Origin: Anodontia alba
Lineage: Eukaryota; Mollusca; Bivalvia; Lucinida; Lucinidae
NCBI GenBank assembly: GCA_964016985.1
Contig: OZ024833.1
Location: forward strand, 60,153,463 to 60,217,462
Direction of reading: 5' to 3'
Length of the DNA stretch: 64,000 nucleotides
Part shown: positions 9,205 to 19,640 of the stretch, piece after piece
Position numbering within the stretch: position 1 is the stretch's first letter
Layout: each line of letters begins with the position of its first letter
The notes under the pieces: model-generated
The model's database searches: none
Seen by the model: only the letters and a program-made list of their open reading frames with translations
What the model was told of the DNA's origin: nothing
Translations under genes and position numbers: made by a program

Positions 9205-10229
9205 CCGCGAAAAGCAGATGTAAATAGTCTTCTTTTGGTATCTGTTGCGAAAAGCAGATAAATAGTCTTCTTTTGGTATCTGTTGGAGACACTGATAAAT
9301 AGCGCTGCCAAGAGAACTTCTATCTAGAAGTTTCCAGAACGCATTTTCTTAAGCCTTGGAAATAAAAAGAAGTCACAGGGACTCAGGTGAGGCGAATAAG
9401 GTGGATGGTTTAAAACTTTCACCTTTTCAGAAGCCAAGAAAGACTTAACAACCTCACACTTATGAGAGGAGACGTTGTCCTGTAAAAGGTGGCCATCCTT
9501 TGCTTGGCCGTTTCTTAAATTGTACAACTCTTGCACTTTCTTCAGTACAGAATTCTTGTAGAATCGGCCAGTGACTGTATGACCAGATCGACAAGGCACT
9601 TGAATTAAAGAAAATTGCGTACAACATCTTTTTCGAACTTATGGTTCTCTTGGCAATACATGGGCGTTTTTGTTCTTTTCGCTTCCATTGCTTATTAATA
9701 GCCCTTCTTTGTGGCTCAAACATGTGCACCCAGGTTTCATCACCTGTTAGCAAGTTAGAAATAACCCGACTATTACAGCCTTTGTATGTTTTAAAAAGTT
9801 CCCGGGCACATTTCAGGCATTGTGTCTTTTGCTCCTCAATGAGCAAATGAGGTGCCCACTTAGGGCAAACCTTTCTCAGGTCCAAACGTTTTTCAGAATT
9901 GTTTGCATACTGCCTTCTGATATGCCAGTACAACTAGCTATATCTTTGACAGACAATCGCGCATCCTGTTCGACCACAATCTTTACAGCAGCGATGTTAG
10001 CCTTGGTAACAGAGGTTTTAGGCCTTTCAGGATGGGTATCATCTTCAACAGAAAATTTCCCAGCTTTAAAAGCTTTAACCCACCTAAAAACTGTGCCCAC
10101 TGAAATGGTCTGAGGTCCATATATACCACACAATTCATTAAATATCTGCTTTGAATGTATATTAAGCTTAATGCGGCATTTGATATAGCTATGAATTTCA
10201 GTCTTCTGGTCCATGTTCCAATGTAACAA
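9205..10229 (-). pseudogene. Mariner transposase, DD34D type, frameshifted
   Basis: The enzyme family cuts out and reinserts its own element at TA sites. Reading leftward from an ATG at 10229 (or MDQKTEI at 10214), the N-terminal third is a Mos1-like helix-turn-helix domain (GIYGPQTISVGTVFRWVKAF). The three catalytic aspartates all survive. They are in TGDETW (codon 9739-9741), LLQDNVSSH (9477-9479) and SPCDFFLFP (9372-9374), with exactly 34 residues between the second and third and about 92 between the first two. The frame shifts near 9885-9895 and near 9600. A stop after MRSGNF at 9324 needs a third shift to reach the C-terminal LGSAIYQCLQQIPKEDY. A ~40-bp tandem duplication (9207-9285) follows. 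The copy is inactive, but the decay is modest. Confidence 0.93.
9207..9285. repeat. Tandem duplication of ~40 bp inside the mariner
   Basis: GCGAAAAGCAGAT followed by AAATAGTCTTCTTTTGGTAT occurs twice in direct repeat. The second unit is two bases shorter (it lacks GT after the GCAGAT). It duplicates the codons for the C-terminal KEDYL region and breaks the frame. Confidence 0.85.
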
Positions 10230-10649
10230 GTAAATTGGTCAGTGTATATGACTGCATCTATTTCAATTTGAAATATCTTTGTCAGTTGGAAAGCAATTTG
10301 CACGAAATAAACAGGTATCGATAGCTATTCAAAACACCATTCAAGTGCAGTGAAGCATTTTAAAATATACCTGGGATAAAACTTAGGAAGCCTACTAGTG
10401 ACAGAACTTTTTGCACAACCCTCGTATGCACCAGTCATTTGTATCCACTGCACCCCAACAGGGAACTGCGGGGACAACCACTTTCCTTCCATCACAGCCA
10501 TGCTAAATACACTGCACTGAGGGGACAACTGGATAGTAAAAGCCCAGAATTAGGTAAATATAAAATCTTAGTAGTCCCCACTATTTTGCAGCAAAATCAC
10601 AACCTCGGGACTTTCCCAGCACTGTGGGGTCATAGCAACCCTGCATGCA

Positions 10650-11176
10650 CATAAGGCCACCCTCACCTTTCGTTTAAAGGTTTTTCCATTTTTAGCTCTG
10701 GCAGCCATTTTGTTCAACAGACCAGAACCATTTTAGCAATTTTGGTAGAGGATCACCCAAGGAACATTTCTGTGAAATTATTTTGAAATCGGGCCATTGT
10801 CTAAAGGTTTTTCTATTTTTAGCTTTGGTGGCCATTTTGTTCAGCAGAGCGGAACCATTTTAGCAATTTAGTAGAGGGTCACCTAAGGAACATTTCTGTG
10901 AAATTATTTTGTAATAGGGACACTGGCCTAGGAGGAGTTGTTGTTTAAAGGTTTTTTCTATTTTTAGCTCTGGCAGCCATTTTGTGCAGCGGAGCGGAAC
11001 GATTTGAGCAATTTTGGTAGAGGACCCTCAAAGGAACAATCCTATCAACTTTGGTTGAAATTCACCCAGTAATTACCGAGATGTCATTTGAAGCAAATTG
11101 TGGACGACGGACAGTGGACACAGGGCGACCACAATAGCTCACCCCGAGCATGTTAATTGTGCTCAGGTGAGCTAAA
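10650..11176 (+). repeat. Cac element, 5'-truncated (array with 3' stem-loop end)
   Basis: About three diverged monomers contain TAGCTCTGGCAGCCATTTTG and ACCATTTTAGCAATTTTGG. A GGACGACGGACAGTGGACAC tail follows, then the terminal stem-loop AGCTCACCCCGAGCA..TGCTCAGGTGAGCTA. The Cac family is described at 36868. No left terminus with GGCCCACGGGCC was found. Confidence 0.75.
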
Positions 11177-11214
11177 AAGCCTGAAAAAAAAACACCTTAT
11201 CTGGAGCTATGAAT
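11177..11214. mobile_element. HP-4 right end
   Basis: GCCTGAAAAAAAAACACC then TTATCTGGAGCTATGA matches the HP-4 right terminus. The Cac element probably inserted into an HP-4 copy whose left part was not found. Confidence 0.55.
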
Positions 11215-12115
11215 AAGGTCAAATATCTTTGTAAATTATTATAAAGAAACCTCCTCAATTACACCACCCCACCACCAGGATCAACCAAAGCTAGGCTGTT
11301 ATTGGGAAAAGAGGGGTGGGGTCGCATGTGCTCGGTTTAGGATTTCTGCACAGTATACAGCTATAAAAGAGACCTGAGCTTTACTAATTACCTTAAATCT
11401 TTCCTTTAGCTCCCTTGGCTCCCGATATGAACTTGATCTTGTCCTGGTTGGTCTCATATTGAATATGAATTATAATAATCCAGTGCAATAACACAAAACT
11501 ATTCCAGATCACAAATATTATTTTTGCAAAACCATTCCAAAATAGCTGAATCGGCGAAACACAGAATCACCTTTATTTTCCATTAAGTGAAACACAAAAC
11601 TGACTTTACTTCCTAAACGCTAATTTAAAAAAAATATTTACTTTAGGGAAACAAATTTTGTCCTGCAACTCTTATTCATCAATTCTTCTGACCCATTTTG
11701 CTTTAAATTTTTCTGTGCAATAAATTTCAAGAGGTACAATAGTAACAGGCGAGTAATCTTACACCTTATAAATTTAATGTCGGTCAGCACTGTCAGAGAT
11801 AAAATATAAAATTTCTGTATAATCAGGCAATATTACATGTTTATTAAATGTGTTAAAAACGTGTTTTCCTACCATTGGTATCAAAAAGAATTAGTAATTA
11901 TTCCACACATAATAAATTACTTTTTTTTTTCCCAATGAAAAGTTCAAAGACATTAGAAAACGAGGGCATCTTAAATATATTGTAACCCAATAATTCCAAC
12001 GTTAGCTCTCGAAAGTACTCGTACACTCAAAAGTACCGTGTTGTAATCAGACTCACCTTCTGTTTGCAATTTTTTTTTCGTAATTTTTTTATTCCACAAC
12101 CTAATCCTGCAAGCT
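11215..12115. other. Repeat-poor stretch
   Basis: No element is recognised between the HP-4 end and the TTAA-3 copy at 12116. It is one of the longest repeat-poor tracts in the window and contains one weak exon candidate (11392-11457, minus strand). Confidence 0.4.
11392..11457 (-). CDS. Weak candidate 5' coding exon, unknown protein
   Basis: On the minus strand an ATG at 11457 opens 22 codons (MRPTRTRSSSYREPRELKER and two more residues). They end exactly at a good-looking splice donor, AAG|GTAATTAG. The peptide is basic and serine/arginine-rich and matches no family I recognise. The reverse reading is also plausible: TTTCCTTTAG on the plus strand looks like a splice acceptor. Exon calls this short are unreliable by eye, and I list it only because the surrounding DNA is free of repeats. 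Confidence 0.12.
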
Positions 12116-12303
12116 TTAACCTTTATCACTCTCTGAGCTAATTCACGAGATGACAAATTTATATTTTTTTTACTTTTCCCTAGGAGTTGACATTTCATAC
12201 AAATTGTCTCCTAATTTGCATGAAATGTTAAAACCTGTTTACTGGGGAAAATTAAAAAATATTTCAAAATGTCGTCTGCTGAAATTTTTACCCTAAGGCT
12301 ATG
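12116..12303. mobile_element. TTAA-3 copy
   Basis: Starts TTAACCTTTATCACTCTCTG. Arms are GACATTTCATACAAATTGTC and TTTGCATGAAATGTTAAAAC. The right side CGTCTGCTGAAATTTTTACC matches the consensus. Confidence 0.75.
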
Positions 12304-12796
12304 CATACAACATACAACCTTTCCTTAGGACGTATCATGACACACTACACGTCATGAAAAATGATAAGAAAAACTAATCATTTCTTATGACAACCAGTCG
12401 TCTTTCATACCTTTACACACTGATAACAAAAAAATTAAATAAGTCACAGTCAGGGTTGAAGTCCAAGTTCATGCCTGTATTTTCCATGCTCTCCCATTTT
12501 GTGCTACTGGGAAAGAGAATCTAAACATCCCGCCACACACACTTCATTTAGCTTTTTCCACTAATTCATTCACCAGTTACAACTGGATCTACTGCAGCTA
12601 AAGAAGACATCAAAAAAACTTGATCAATACTATGACTTCCTTACAAGACCATAGCAAAGTTCAGAGTTCCATTTCATTACATCAATGTCCTAATTCAATG
12701 AATTAAAATCTCTTTGTCTGCCACTCTAAAAGATTCTCCAAGTTAACCTCAATGCAATACACATTTTTTCCACAAGCATGGTTGATTTACCAACCA
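12304..12796. other. Unassigned, repeat-poor stretch
   Basis: I see no element, array or gene. Open frames are short and without domain character. Confidence 0.4.
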
Positions 12797-12976
12797 TGTT
12801 TCCAGATAAGATGCTTTAATGTTGACATTTCTCACACTGTTCCCAAAAAATTGAGTCCTTTGTATTCCATTCCATAAGTTAAATTTGAATTGCCTCAATA
12901 GGTAGCTCTTTAATGAGCTACATTTTTTGTCCGGAAATAAGAAAAATAAGCATCTGTGTCTCTTATCTGGAGCTCT
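12797..12976. mobile_element. Diverged HP-4 copy
   Basis: TTTCCAGATAAGATGC on the left and TCTTATCTGGAGCTC on the right. The hairpin core is strongly altered (GGTAGCTCTTTAATGAGCTA). Confidence 0.6.
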
Positions 12977-13237
12977 GACACTAGGTTTTATTCAAAAGCT
13001 ATTTATAAACTCACCCAGCAAATTGCCAGAGCTCTAGAATAGTTTGTTACTTTTAAGAGCTGAAAATAAACAGGTTTTTTTTTTCCTTATTTCTCCTTGA
13101 AATTATGTTATGGGATCTCAATATATCTAGGAATTTCAGCCAGATCAATTTTAAGGAGAGACAGAATCCTGATATAAGAGAATTTTATTAACCTGTAAAC
13201 TCTGTTCTATCTAGTGCCCTGCAAACTGTCCTGAACA

Positions 13238-13434
13238 GTTAACCCACTAAGCAGTAGTGCAGCAGACCACATTCTCATTTCATTTTTGTTTATTTTCAGA
13301 GAAAATAAGACTTGGCATTTCATGTGAATTGTCTGTTAGAAATGTCAAGCCTTATTGTCTCTGAAAAATCAGATTAAATAAAATCTAAAAAGTTGTCTGC
13401 TGCATTTGTGATTACCCCTTTAACAGATAATCTA
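13238..13434. mobile_element. TTAA-2 copy
   Basis: TTAACCCACTAAGC at the left, GCAGCAGACCACATTC subterminal, then AGAGAAAATAAGACTTGGCA and CAAGCCTTATTGTCTCTG arms. The right end is GCTGCATTTGTGATTACCCC. Confidence 0.7.
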
Positions 13435-13653
13435 TCAAATACACACAAGAGACTACTTCAAAAAGCTTTCAAAATATAAGTGACCCAATTACTATCAATT
13501 ACACAGTTTCTCACTTTTCAAAGCTGAATTTTGCCACATAGGCCAGTGCTAATTATTGGACATAAACACTGAAATTGTGAAGTAGCAAAAATAGCCTTAA
13601 GAGGGGATTCCCCAATTCAATTATATCAATTTTCCGAGATCCAGATAAGTAGT

Positions 13654-13958
13654 TTGTTTGTGTTGAGGTTTTTTTTACGGCCCAGTCAACCCAATGGGGT
13701 CATGTCGAGCGCAGTCAGTTTACCTAATCACACTTACTGGGCAGGCTTAGTCCTCTAAGTGGTTAACCAGTATTGTGCACATTCTTCTGCCAGAAACTGA
13801 CAACTGCCTTTCTTGAATCAGCGGAAGGGAGAGAATGACCGTAGAAAATATTTCATGATCAAATCTCCACAAAAGGATGTTGCCGAGCTGGCGGGGATCA
13901 AACCCGCAACCTCCTGATCACCAGTCGGACGTGCATCCAACTGAGCCACCAAGGTCAG
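13654..13958 (-). mobile_element. Full-length SINE-t with TSD
   Basis: Reversed copy of 305 bp. The head side reads GGGGATCAAACCCGCAACC then CCAACTGAGCCACC. The 13-bp duplication CCAGATAAGTAGT lies at 13641-13653 and 13959-13971. Confidence 0.92.
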
Positions 13959-14002
13959 CCAGATAAGTAGTACTACATAGACCCTAGATATTGAGGTACC
14001 TA

Positions 14003-14263
14003 ACCCTAGTCTAGCTACTAGGCCAATATATAAGTATGTTTGTCATTCTTTGTTTACTTATTATATTTTTTTTTCGTTTATATTCTACTTTTTGATTCAA
14101 TGTATAGCTAGTCTATGGGTGAACTTTTCTTCTGTGGTTGTCTCTGAAATTCTGAAATATATTAGAATCCAGACCATATTATCTATAGACTAGTCACAGA
14201 GCTCAATGCCAAAAAAAATATATATACATGTATATGTATATTTCCTAGCCTTGGGCAAGGCTA
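14003..14263. mobile_element. Element H, uninterrupted copy
   Basis: The sequence runs from CTAGTCTAGCTACTAGGCC through ATTCTACTTTTTGATTCAAT to TAGCCTTGGGCAAGGCTA. The same element lies in the opposite orientation at 50421-50943, where element I splits it. The ends carry only short inverted repeats (TAGCCT). It encodes no protein. Confidence 0.75.
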
Positions 14264-14266
14264 CCT

Positions 14267-14372
14267 TAACCCATTTACATCAAATGGACTCCTGATCAGA
14301 CACTGCATTCTGATCTGGATCTGCACTGTTTGCCAATTGCCCTTTTGGTGATCTCCAGACTAAAATGGGTTA
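14267..14372. mobile_element. Short TTAA-6 derivative
   Basis: TTAACCCATTTACATCAAAT on the left and CTAAAATGGGTTAG on the right, with a single GATCTGGATCTGCACTGTTT arm inside. The hairpin is half deleted. Confidence 0.6.
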
Positions 14373-14377
14373 GCTCT

Positions 14378-14450
14378 TAACCCTTGTCCTGCTGAACCCG
14401 GATATACCCTGCCTTTGCAGATCCAGAAGCATTTGGGGAGAAGGGATGGG
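14378..14450. mobile_element. TTAA-1 left-end fragment
   Basis: TTAACCCTTGTCCTGCTGAA, CCCGGATATACCCTGCCTTT, then the match is lost at AGCATTTGGGG. Confidence 0.6.
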
Positions 14451-14485
14451 GTTACCTAGCACAGCCCTTCCACCCGGCTCTGTAC

Positions 14486-14845
14486 TTACCCTTAATATTT
14501 GCATATTTAGCTTGCACTTCTAAAATTTCAACAAGTTCATTTTACTACCCATGAATGCTTTGATGATTGTGGGATGAGTGGCTAACAATGTAGACCTAGA
14601 TCAGACACCACATTTTGTGGCATCTGATCTGTGTCTACACTGTTTGTTCAGGCTTGTCTGTGAATACTGTAAATACTAGAGCTAGTATGGTAATTTGATT
14701 GAATCAGACCCCCAACAGAATAATCCTGGATCTGACCCTGGACAGGCACTGAGCTAATAATGCAGACCCAGATCAGACACTGCAGAATGAGGCATCTGAT
14801 CAGGGTCTATTCTGTTTCCCCATTTTCCAGTAGTTTTTAGAAAAG
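14486..14845. mobile_element. Two adjacent HP-5E-type copies
   Basis: The first (to ~14680) has TACTTACCCTTAATATTTGC, a GTGGCATCTGATCTGTGTC arm and a GTTTGTTCAGGCTTGTCTGT right side. The second (~14745-14845) keeps only the hairpin, ATGCAGACCCAGATCAGACA with GGCATCTGATCAGGGTC. Confidence 0.55.
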
Positions 14846-14888
14846 CTGCTGGTCGTAAGCTCAAAAAAAAAAAAAAAGACAATTATGG

Positions 14889-15090
14889 TTAACCCTTGTC
14901 ATGCTGAATAAATTAAGATGCCACACCCACCTAATTTTCAGCCAATCAGATTGCTTGATCCAGATTGACATGAACTTATAGAACAAACAGTGCAGATCCA
15001 GATCAGTTGGCTTCTTCAGAAGCCAACTGATCTGGATCTACACTGTTTGCAAAGGCAGGGTATATCCGTGTTCGGCAGGACTAGGGTTAA
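14889..15090. mobile_element. TTAA-1, complete with TTAA at both ends
   Basis: Left TTAACCCTTGTCATGCTGAA and right CGGCAGGACTAGGGTTAA. The central hairpin TTGGCTTCTTCAGAAGCCAA is a perfect palindrome. Length 202 bp. Confidence 0.9.
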
Positions 15091-15110
15091 TAAAAAGGGT
15101 TAATACATTA

Positions 15111-15310
15111 TTAAACTTTACCATTCTCTGGGCAAATTAAGCAGACGACAAATAGATCAGTTTTCTTATTTTTCCCAGAAAACAGGATTTGACATTTCAT
15201 GCAAATTGTCTCCAATGGAGATAATTTGCAAGAAATGTCAAAACTTGTTTTTTGGGAAAATTATTTCAATATGTCGTTTGCTGAAAATTTTATCCATTCT
15301 AAGTGCTAAG
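15111..15310. mobile_element. TTAA-3 copy
   Basis: TTAAACTTTACCATTCTCTG on the left. Arms GACATTTCATGCAAATTGTC and ATTTGCAAGAAATGTCAAAA around CTCCAATGGAG. Confidence 0.78.
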
Positions 15311-15370
15311 CAGGACCAGATTGACCAAGATTTTTACTGACTCAAATGGGCTGACTAAGGTCAAAAATGA

Positions 15371-17055
15371 CTAATGCTTAGCACTCTGGTAAAAATTTCA
15401 GCAGACAACATTTAAAACAAGAGGCCCACGGGCCACGATTCGCTCACCTGAGTGAAAGTCACTTTGATACTTTCAATATAAATGTATATGGCCCACACAA
15501 ACAAGGAAGCAAATTTGACCTTGGAGGCTAAAAGATCAAATGTCAACATAGAACCATCATTTGAGCAATTTTGGTAGATCTCCTGTCCCCCGTAATTTGT
15601 GCAAAGATTAGGACCCAGGGCTTATTTGGTTATGGAGAAGAAGATTTTTAAAGGTTTTTACCATATATGGGCATGGCAGCCATTTTGATCAATGGACCAT
15701 ACCCATTTTAGCAATCTTTCATTCTCCTGCCCACGGAGGCTCCGCATGAAATTTGAGCAACACTGGCCCGGAGGCTTCAGAGGAAAAGCCATTTGAAATT
15801 ATCAACATTTTTTCCATACAAATGTATGGGGCCCATATAAATGCATACAGAAGCAAACTTGACCTCGCCGTAAAAAGGTTAAATGTCAATGTATGACAAT
15901 TATTTTAGCAACTTTGGTAGACCACCCGTTCCAGATGATATATGCAAAGATTCAGCCACAAGCCATCCTCGGTTTTGGAGAATAAGATTTTTAAATGTTT
16001 TTTCCCATACAAATGCATAAGGAAGCAAACTTGACCTTGCTGTAAAAAGGTCAAATGTCAATGTATGACCATTATTTTAGCAACTTTGGTAGACCCCCAG
16101 TCCCCGATGATTTATGCAAACATTCAGCCCCAAAGCATCCTCGGTTCTAGAGAAGAAGATTTATAAAGGTTTTTACCATATATGGGCATGGCGCCCATCT
16201 TGGACAACGAACCGTGACCATTTTAGCAATCTTTTTGTTCCCCCTATCCAAGGAGGCTCCATATGAAATTTGAGCAAAATTGGCCCAAAGGCTCCAGAGG
16301 AGAAGTTGTTTGAAATTCTGAACATTTTTCCCATACAAATGTATAAGGAAGCAAAATTGACCTTAACGTAAAAAGGTCAAATGTCAATGTACGACCATTA
16401 TTTTAGCAATTTTGGTAGCTCTCCTGTTCCCAAAGATATATGCAAAGATTCAGCCATAAGGCATGCTCGGTTTTGGAGAAGAAGATTTTTAAAGGTTTTT
16501 CCCATACAAATGCATAGGGAAGCAAACTAGACCTTGCCGTAAAAAGGTCAAACGTCAACGTACGACAATTCTTTTAGCAATTTTGGTAGACCTCCCGTCC
16601 CCGATGATTCCTGCAAAGGTTCAGCCCCAAGGCATTCCCAGTTCTGGAACAGAAGATTTTTAAAGGTTTTTACCATATATGGGCATGGCGGCCATCTTGG
16701 TCAACGGACCGCGACCATTTTAGCAATTTTTCGTTCCCCCACCCTAAGGAGACTCCATATGAAATTTGAGCAAAACTGGCTCAGCGGTTTCAGAGGAGAA
16801 GTCGTTTGAAAATGTTAACGGACGGACGCACGGACGGACGCACGGACGAAAAGTGATCACAATAGCTCATCCTGAGCAGAGCTCAGGTGAGCTAAAAATA
16901 TACATTTTCCCAGAAAACAGGTTCTGACATTTCATGCAAATTGCTTCCAAAGGAGACAATTTGCTTAAATGTTAAATCCTGTTTTTTTGGAAAAATAAGA
17001 AAAATATCACCGATTTTCCGTCTGCTGAATTAGCCCAGAGAGTGGTAATTGTTAA
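15371..17055. mobile_element. TTAA-3 copy split by a Cac element
   Basis: The host starts ATGCTTAGCACTCTGGTAAA and GCAGACAACATTT, then breaks. It resumes at ~16894 with ACATTTTCCCAGAAAACAGG and ends AGCCCAGAGAGTGGTAATTG with TTAA at 17052. Removing 15418-16893 restores a normal TTAA-3 hairpin. Confidence 0.8.
15418..16893 (+). repeat. Cac element with a ~500-bp higher-order monomer
   Basis: The start is AACAAGAGGCCCACGGGCC and TCGCTCACCTGAG, and the end is CTCATCCTGAGCAGAGCTCAGGTGAGCT. The core repeats CCATATATGGGCATGGCGGC-like phrases at about 15661, 16176 and 16672, and GGTCAAATGTCAATGTA-like phrases between them. An ACGGACGGACGCACGGACG tail precedes the end. The ends match those at 36868, but this core does not resemble the core there except for GGCGGCCATCTTGG. 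Confidence 0.82.
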
Positions 17056-17244
17056 ATACGGTGACCTAAGTCAACCCATAAATTAATCTATTTACCACCA
17101 AACATATTTTAATAAATTTAAAGAAAATGCCATAAAAGGGCCCAAATAATCAATAGTTGTAGCCAAGGGGATTTTTTTTTTTCAGCTAAAAAGTAAGGAG
17201 TTTTTTTTTTTTTACTTATTTCTCCATGGAAACACTGTGATACT

Positions 17245-17452
17245 TTAACCCATTGTAATCGGGAGACCCCTAAAAAGGTATTTGGCAAACAGTGCAGACC
17301 CAGATCAGATGCCGCAGAATGTGGCGTCTGATCAGGGTCTTCACTGTTTGCAAATACTTCAGCCATTTTTCTCTAGGAATATCTAAATCTCATAGCCTCA
17401 CCTACCTAAAATTGATAGTGTGGGGGAGTTAATTCAGTCTACAATGGGTTAA
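17245..17452. mobile_element. TTAA-6 copy nested in HP-4
   Basis: TTAACCCATTGTAATCGGGA to CTACAATGGGTTAA with TTAA at both ends (17245-17248, 17449-17452). Central loop GATGCCGCAGAATGTGGCGT. Confidence 0.85.
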
Positions 17453-17472
17453 GTACCTTGCTGAGGCTCTTC

Positions 17473-17673
17473 TAACCCATTCTAGTCAGGAAACCCCTAA
17501 AAGGGTTATTGTCAAACAGTGTAGAACCAGATCAGATGCCAAAGAATCTGGCATCTGATCAGGGTCTACACTGTTTGCATTAACTACAGGAATTTCTATA
17601 AAATATAGTAATTGGAAATAGATTGGTCCAAAGAGTTGTGGTAGAAGAGTTCACTCAATGTAAATGGACTAAT
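17473..17673. mobile_element. Second TTAA-6 copy in the same HP-4
   Basis: CTAACCCATTCTAGTCAGGA on the left, hairpin ATGCCAAAGAATCTGGCAT, right end decayed (CAATGTAAATGG). It is older-looking than its neighbour. Confidence 0.65.
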
Positions 17674-17877
17674 GAGTACCCACAGCTTATGTTTACATGG
17701 AGAAACTAAAACCCAAGGTGCTTTGAACATGTACCCATAGCATATGGACCGTGTCAAGTGAAAAAGTGCCTTCAGACATGTACAAAATGCACAGATTCAG
17801 ATCATCCTGCTTTAAAATGCACAAAGTATCATCCTGGCCTTTGCTCTCCATTCATACATTTTGTAATATTCAATGAT

Positions 17878-17954
17878 TCTGTTAGCGGACAGTGAAGGCC
17901 CTGATCAGACTGTGCGGATGCGCAGGCTGATCTGGACCTTCACTGGCCGCATAT
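17878..17954. repeat. Short palindromic repeat GTTAGCGGACAGTG type
   Basis: GCGGACAGTGAAGGCCCTGA pairs with the later GGACCTTCACTGGCCGC, closing on TGCGGATGCGCA. I recognise the motif as common in bivalve DNA. No termini are seen, because the right side is cut by the following SINE. Confidence 0.5.
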
Positions 17955-18250
17955 GCCTGATGAGCCTGAGGATCAGGAGGTTGTGGGTTACACCCCTGCC
18001 AGGTCAGAAACATTCTTTCATGGAGATTTGATCATGAAATATTTTCTATGGTCCTTCTCACCCTTCATTCCTTCTCACCCTTCTGCTGATTCAAGAAGGG
18101 CAGTTGTCAGTTTCTGGCAAAAGAATGTGCACAATTCTGGTTAACTGCTTAGAGGACTAAGCCTGCCCAGTAAAAGTGTGTTTAGGTAAACTGACCGTTC
18201 TCAACATGACCTCATTGGGTTGATTGAGTTGTAAAACCTCAACACAAAAG
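17955..18250 (+). mobile_element. SINE-t, forward, head degraded
   Basis: It reads GATCAGGAGGTTGTGGGTTA, CATTCTTTCATGGAGATTTG, GGGCAGTTGTCAGTTTCTGG, then GGGTTGATTGAGTTG and AAAACCTCAACACAAAAGAA. The A box is lost. A short internal repeat (CTTCATTCCTTCTCACCC) marks decay. Confidence 0.75.
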
Positions 18251-18414
18251 AAAATGCCCGGAGACACATTTTCACATAGTGCGGCCCATATTATGGAGAA
18301 ATGAAAACAAACTGCATAAAGGTTAAGGGGAATTGTTATACTTTCAAGGGAGACAACTCTGTCAAAATTGTTTTAAATCCCTTCTATTCTAAAATAAAAG
18401 CATTAAATTTTGCT

Positions 18415-18960
18415 CTCCAAATTCTCATACATGCCATGAGCTGTGGACTAAAATCTGTGAGATAAGGCAAAATCTTAAGGGAGATTTGACAAAATTCTGC
18501 GAGATTTTCTTAAACATCACTTTGGAGCTCTCCCAATATAGCTTCTCTTGTCCTGCTGAACCCGGATATACCCTGCCTTTGCAAACAGTGTAGATCCAGA
18601 TCAGTTGGCTTCTGAAGAAGCCAAGTGATCTGGATCTGCACTGTTTGCCATTCAGTATGTGAACTTATATCAATAATCTGGATTAAATAATCTGATTGGC
18701 TGAAAATTTGAAAAGGGCGTGGCATCTTAATTTATTCAGCAGGACAAGGATTAAGGTCTTTTTTTCATGTAAGAAACTTGTGAAAACCACACCAGTGTGT
18801 GATTTATGTTTATATCTTTATAAAATCAGTTGTAAAATGGTCTGAACATTCTGTGAATTTTGATTTTTTTTGTGGGACTTGCCTTCCAGATGGGCCAAAT
18901 TCTGTGAGATTTTATCTCACAGTGTGAGATATGGCATGTATGAATTCTTTCCTTTTAGAG
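18415..18960. mobile_element. Possible element N with TTAA-1 nested inside
   Basis: AAATTCTCATACATGCCAT near 18419 is inverted at 18938-18956 as ATGGCATGTATGAATTC. Both ends are next to CTGTGAGAT motifs that are also inverted. The stretch between, minus the TTAA-1 at 18545-18754, would be an element of about 330 bp. The evidence is the inverted ends only. Confidence 0.4.
18545..18754. mobile_element. TTAA-1 copy
   Basis: The left end lacks the first bases (CTCTTGTCCTGCTGAACCC), and the right end is CAGCAGGACAAGGATTAA. Hairpin TTGGCTTCTGAAGAAGCCAA. Confidence 0.85.
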
Positions 18961-19499
18961 TAGACACCTTTTCATAAGAGGATTTGTGTTCAGGAAAGCA
19001 AACAGGAAATCACAAGTTATCTCCCTTATAGAACTGCCAGAAAATCTACAAAGTGTAAACAGTTGGTGCCACCACCCACTCTTATTATCCATCCAAACCC
19101 ACCTCCACTCCATCCTGCAGGGGTAAAGTAAGTAAAGCCTCAGGAGGCCCCAAAGCTATTAAAATAAGTTTTCTAATCAAACAAAGGTAAATTACTCCTC
19201 CCTGACTATTTTTCTAAGCATATTATCTCCCTTACCTGGCAGACACTCATCTGATCAGCCAAATCAGAAAGAAGGACATTTTAAAAGATAAGAATTTTGT
19301 AAAATATAAGATTTTTGTAAAATATAAATTATTTTATGCTGATTCAAATATCAATTAGACAGGAGCAAATCTGGGGTAAATAAAGAAAAAGCCTTTAAGT
19401 TTCCAAAAGACATTTAGTTTCTGATATTAGCACAATTTGCCATGAAACAAGCAATTCCATATTTACCCTAATTATTTGTACACTTAAACCTTAAACATT
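18961..19499. other. Unassigned stretch
   Basis: No recognisable element or gene. AT-rich, with AAGTTATCTCCCTTA near 19013-19027 as the only familiar repeat fragment. Confidence 0.4.
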
Positions 19500-19634
19500 T
19501 TAACACTCTCTAGGCCAATTCTGCAGACGACAAATTGGTAGTATTTTTCTTATTTTTCCAAGCCTATTTTCTGGAAAAAAAATATTTCAAAATGCCATCT
19601 GCTGAAATTTTTACCCCAGAGTGCCAAGTGTTAA
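19500..19634. mobile_element. TTAA-3 deletion derivative (135 bp)
   Basis: TTAACACTCTCTAGGCCAAT to CAGAGTGCCAAGTGTTAA, with TTAA at both ends. The inner GACATTTCATGC hairpin is deleted, leaving ATTTTTCCAAGCCTATTTTC at the centre. Confidence 0.75.
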
Positions 19635-19640
19635 TTCCTT

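Larger units (their letters stand above)
9071..10424 (-). mobile_element. Full-length mariner-family DNA transposon
   Basis: Terminal inverted repeats of 28 bp lie at 9071-9098 and 10397-10424. They begin CGAGGGT and share TGCAAAAAGTT and TGTCACT, with three mismatches. TA flanks each end (9069-9070 and 10425-10426), the target duplication of the Tc1/mariner superfamily. The element is 1354 bp, close to the usual 1.25-1.35 kb. Between the ends lies one frameshifted transposase on the minus strand. The TIRs might still be usable by a related transposase in trans. Confidence 0.93.
17155..17725. mobile_element. HP-4 copy split by two TTAA-6 insertions
   Basis: Host parts are TTATTTCTCCATGGAAACAC (left), GTACCTTGCTGAGGCTCTTC (middle) and CTAATGAGTACCCACAGCTT (right). 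Joining the three gives the usual HP-4 arm, loop and second arm. Confidence 0.7.

Noticed and set aside
9820..10113. Plus-strand frames across the mariner
   Set aside because: They are shadows of the minus-strand transposase, which has clear domains and catalytic residues.
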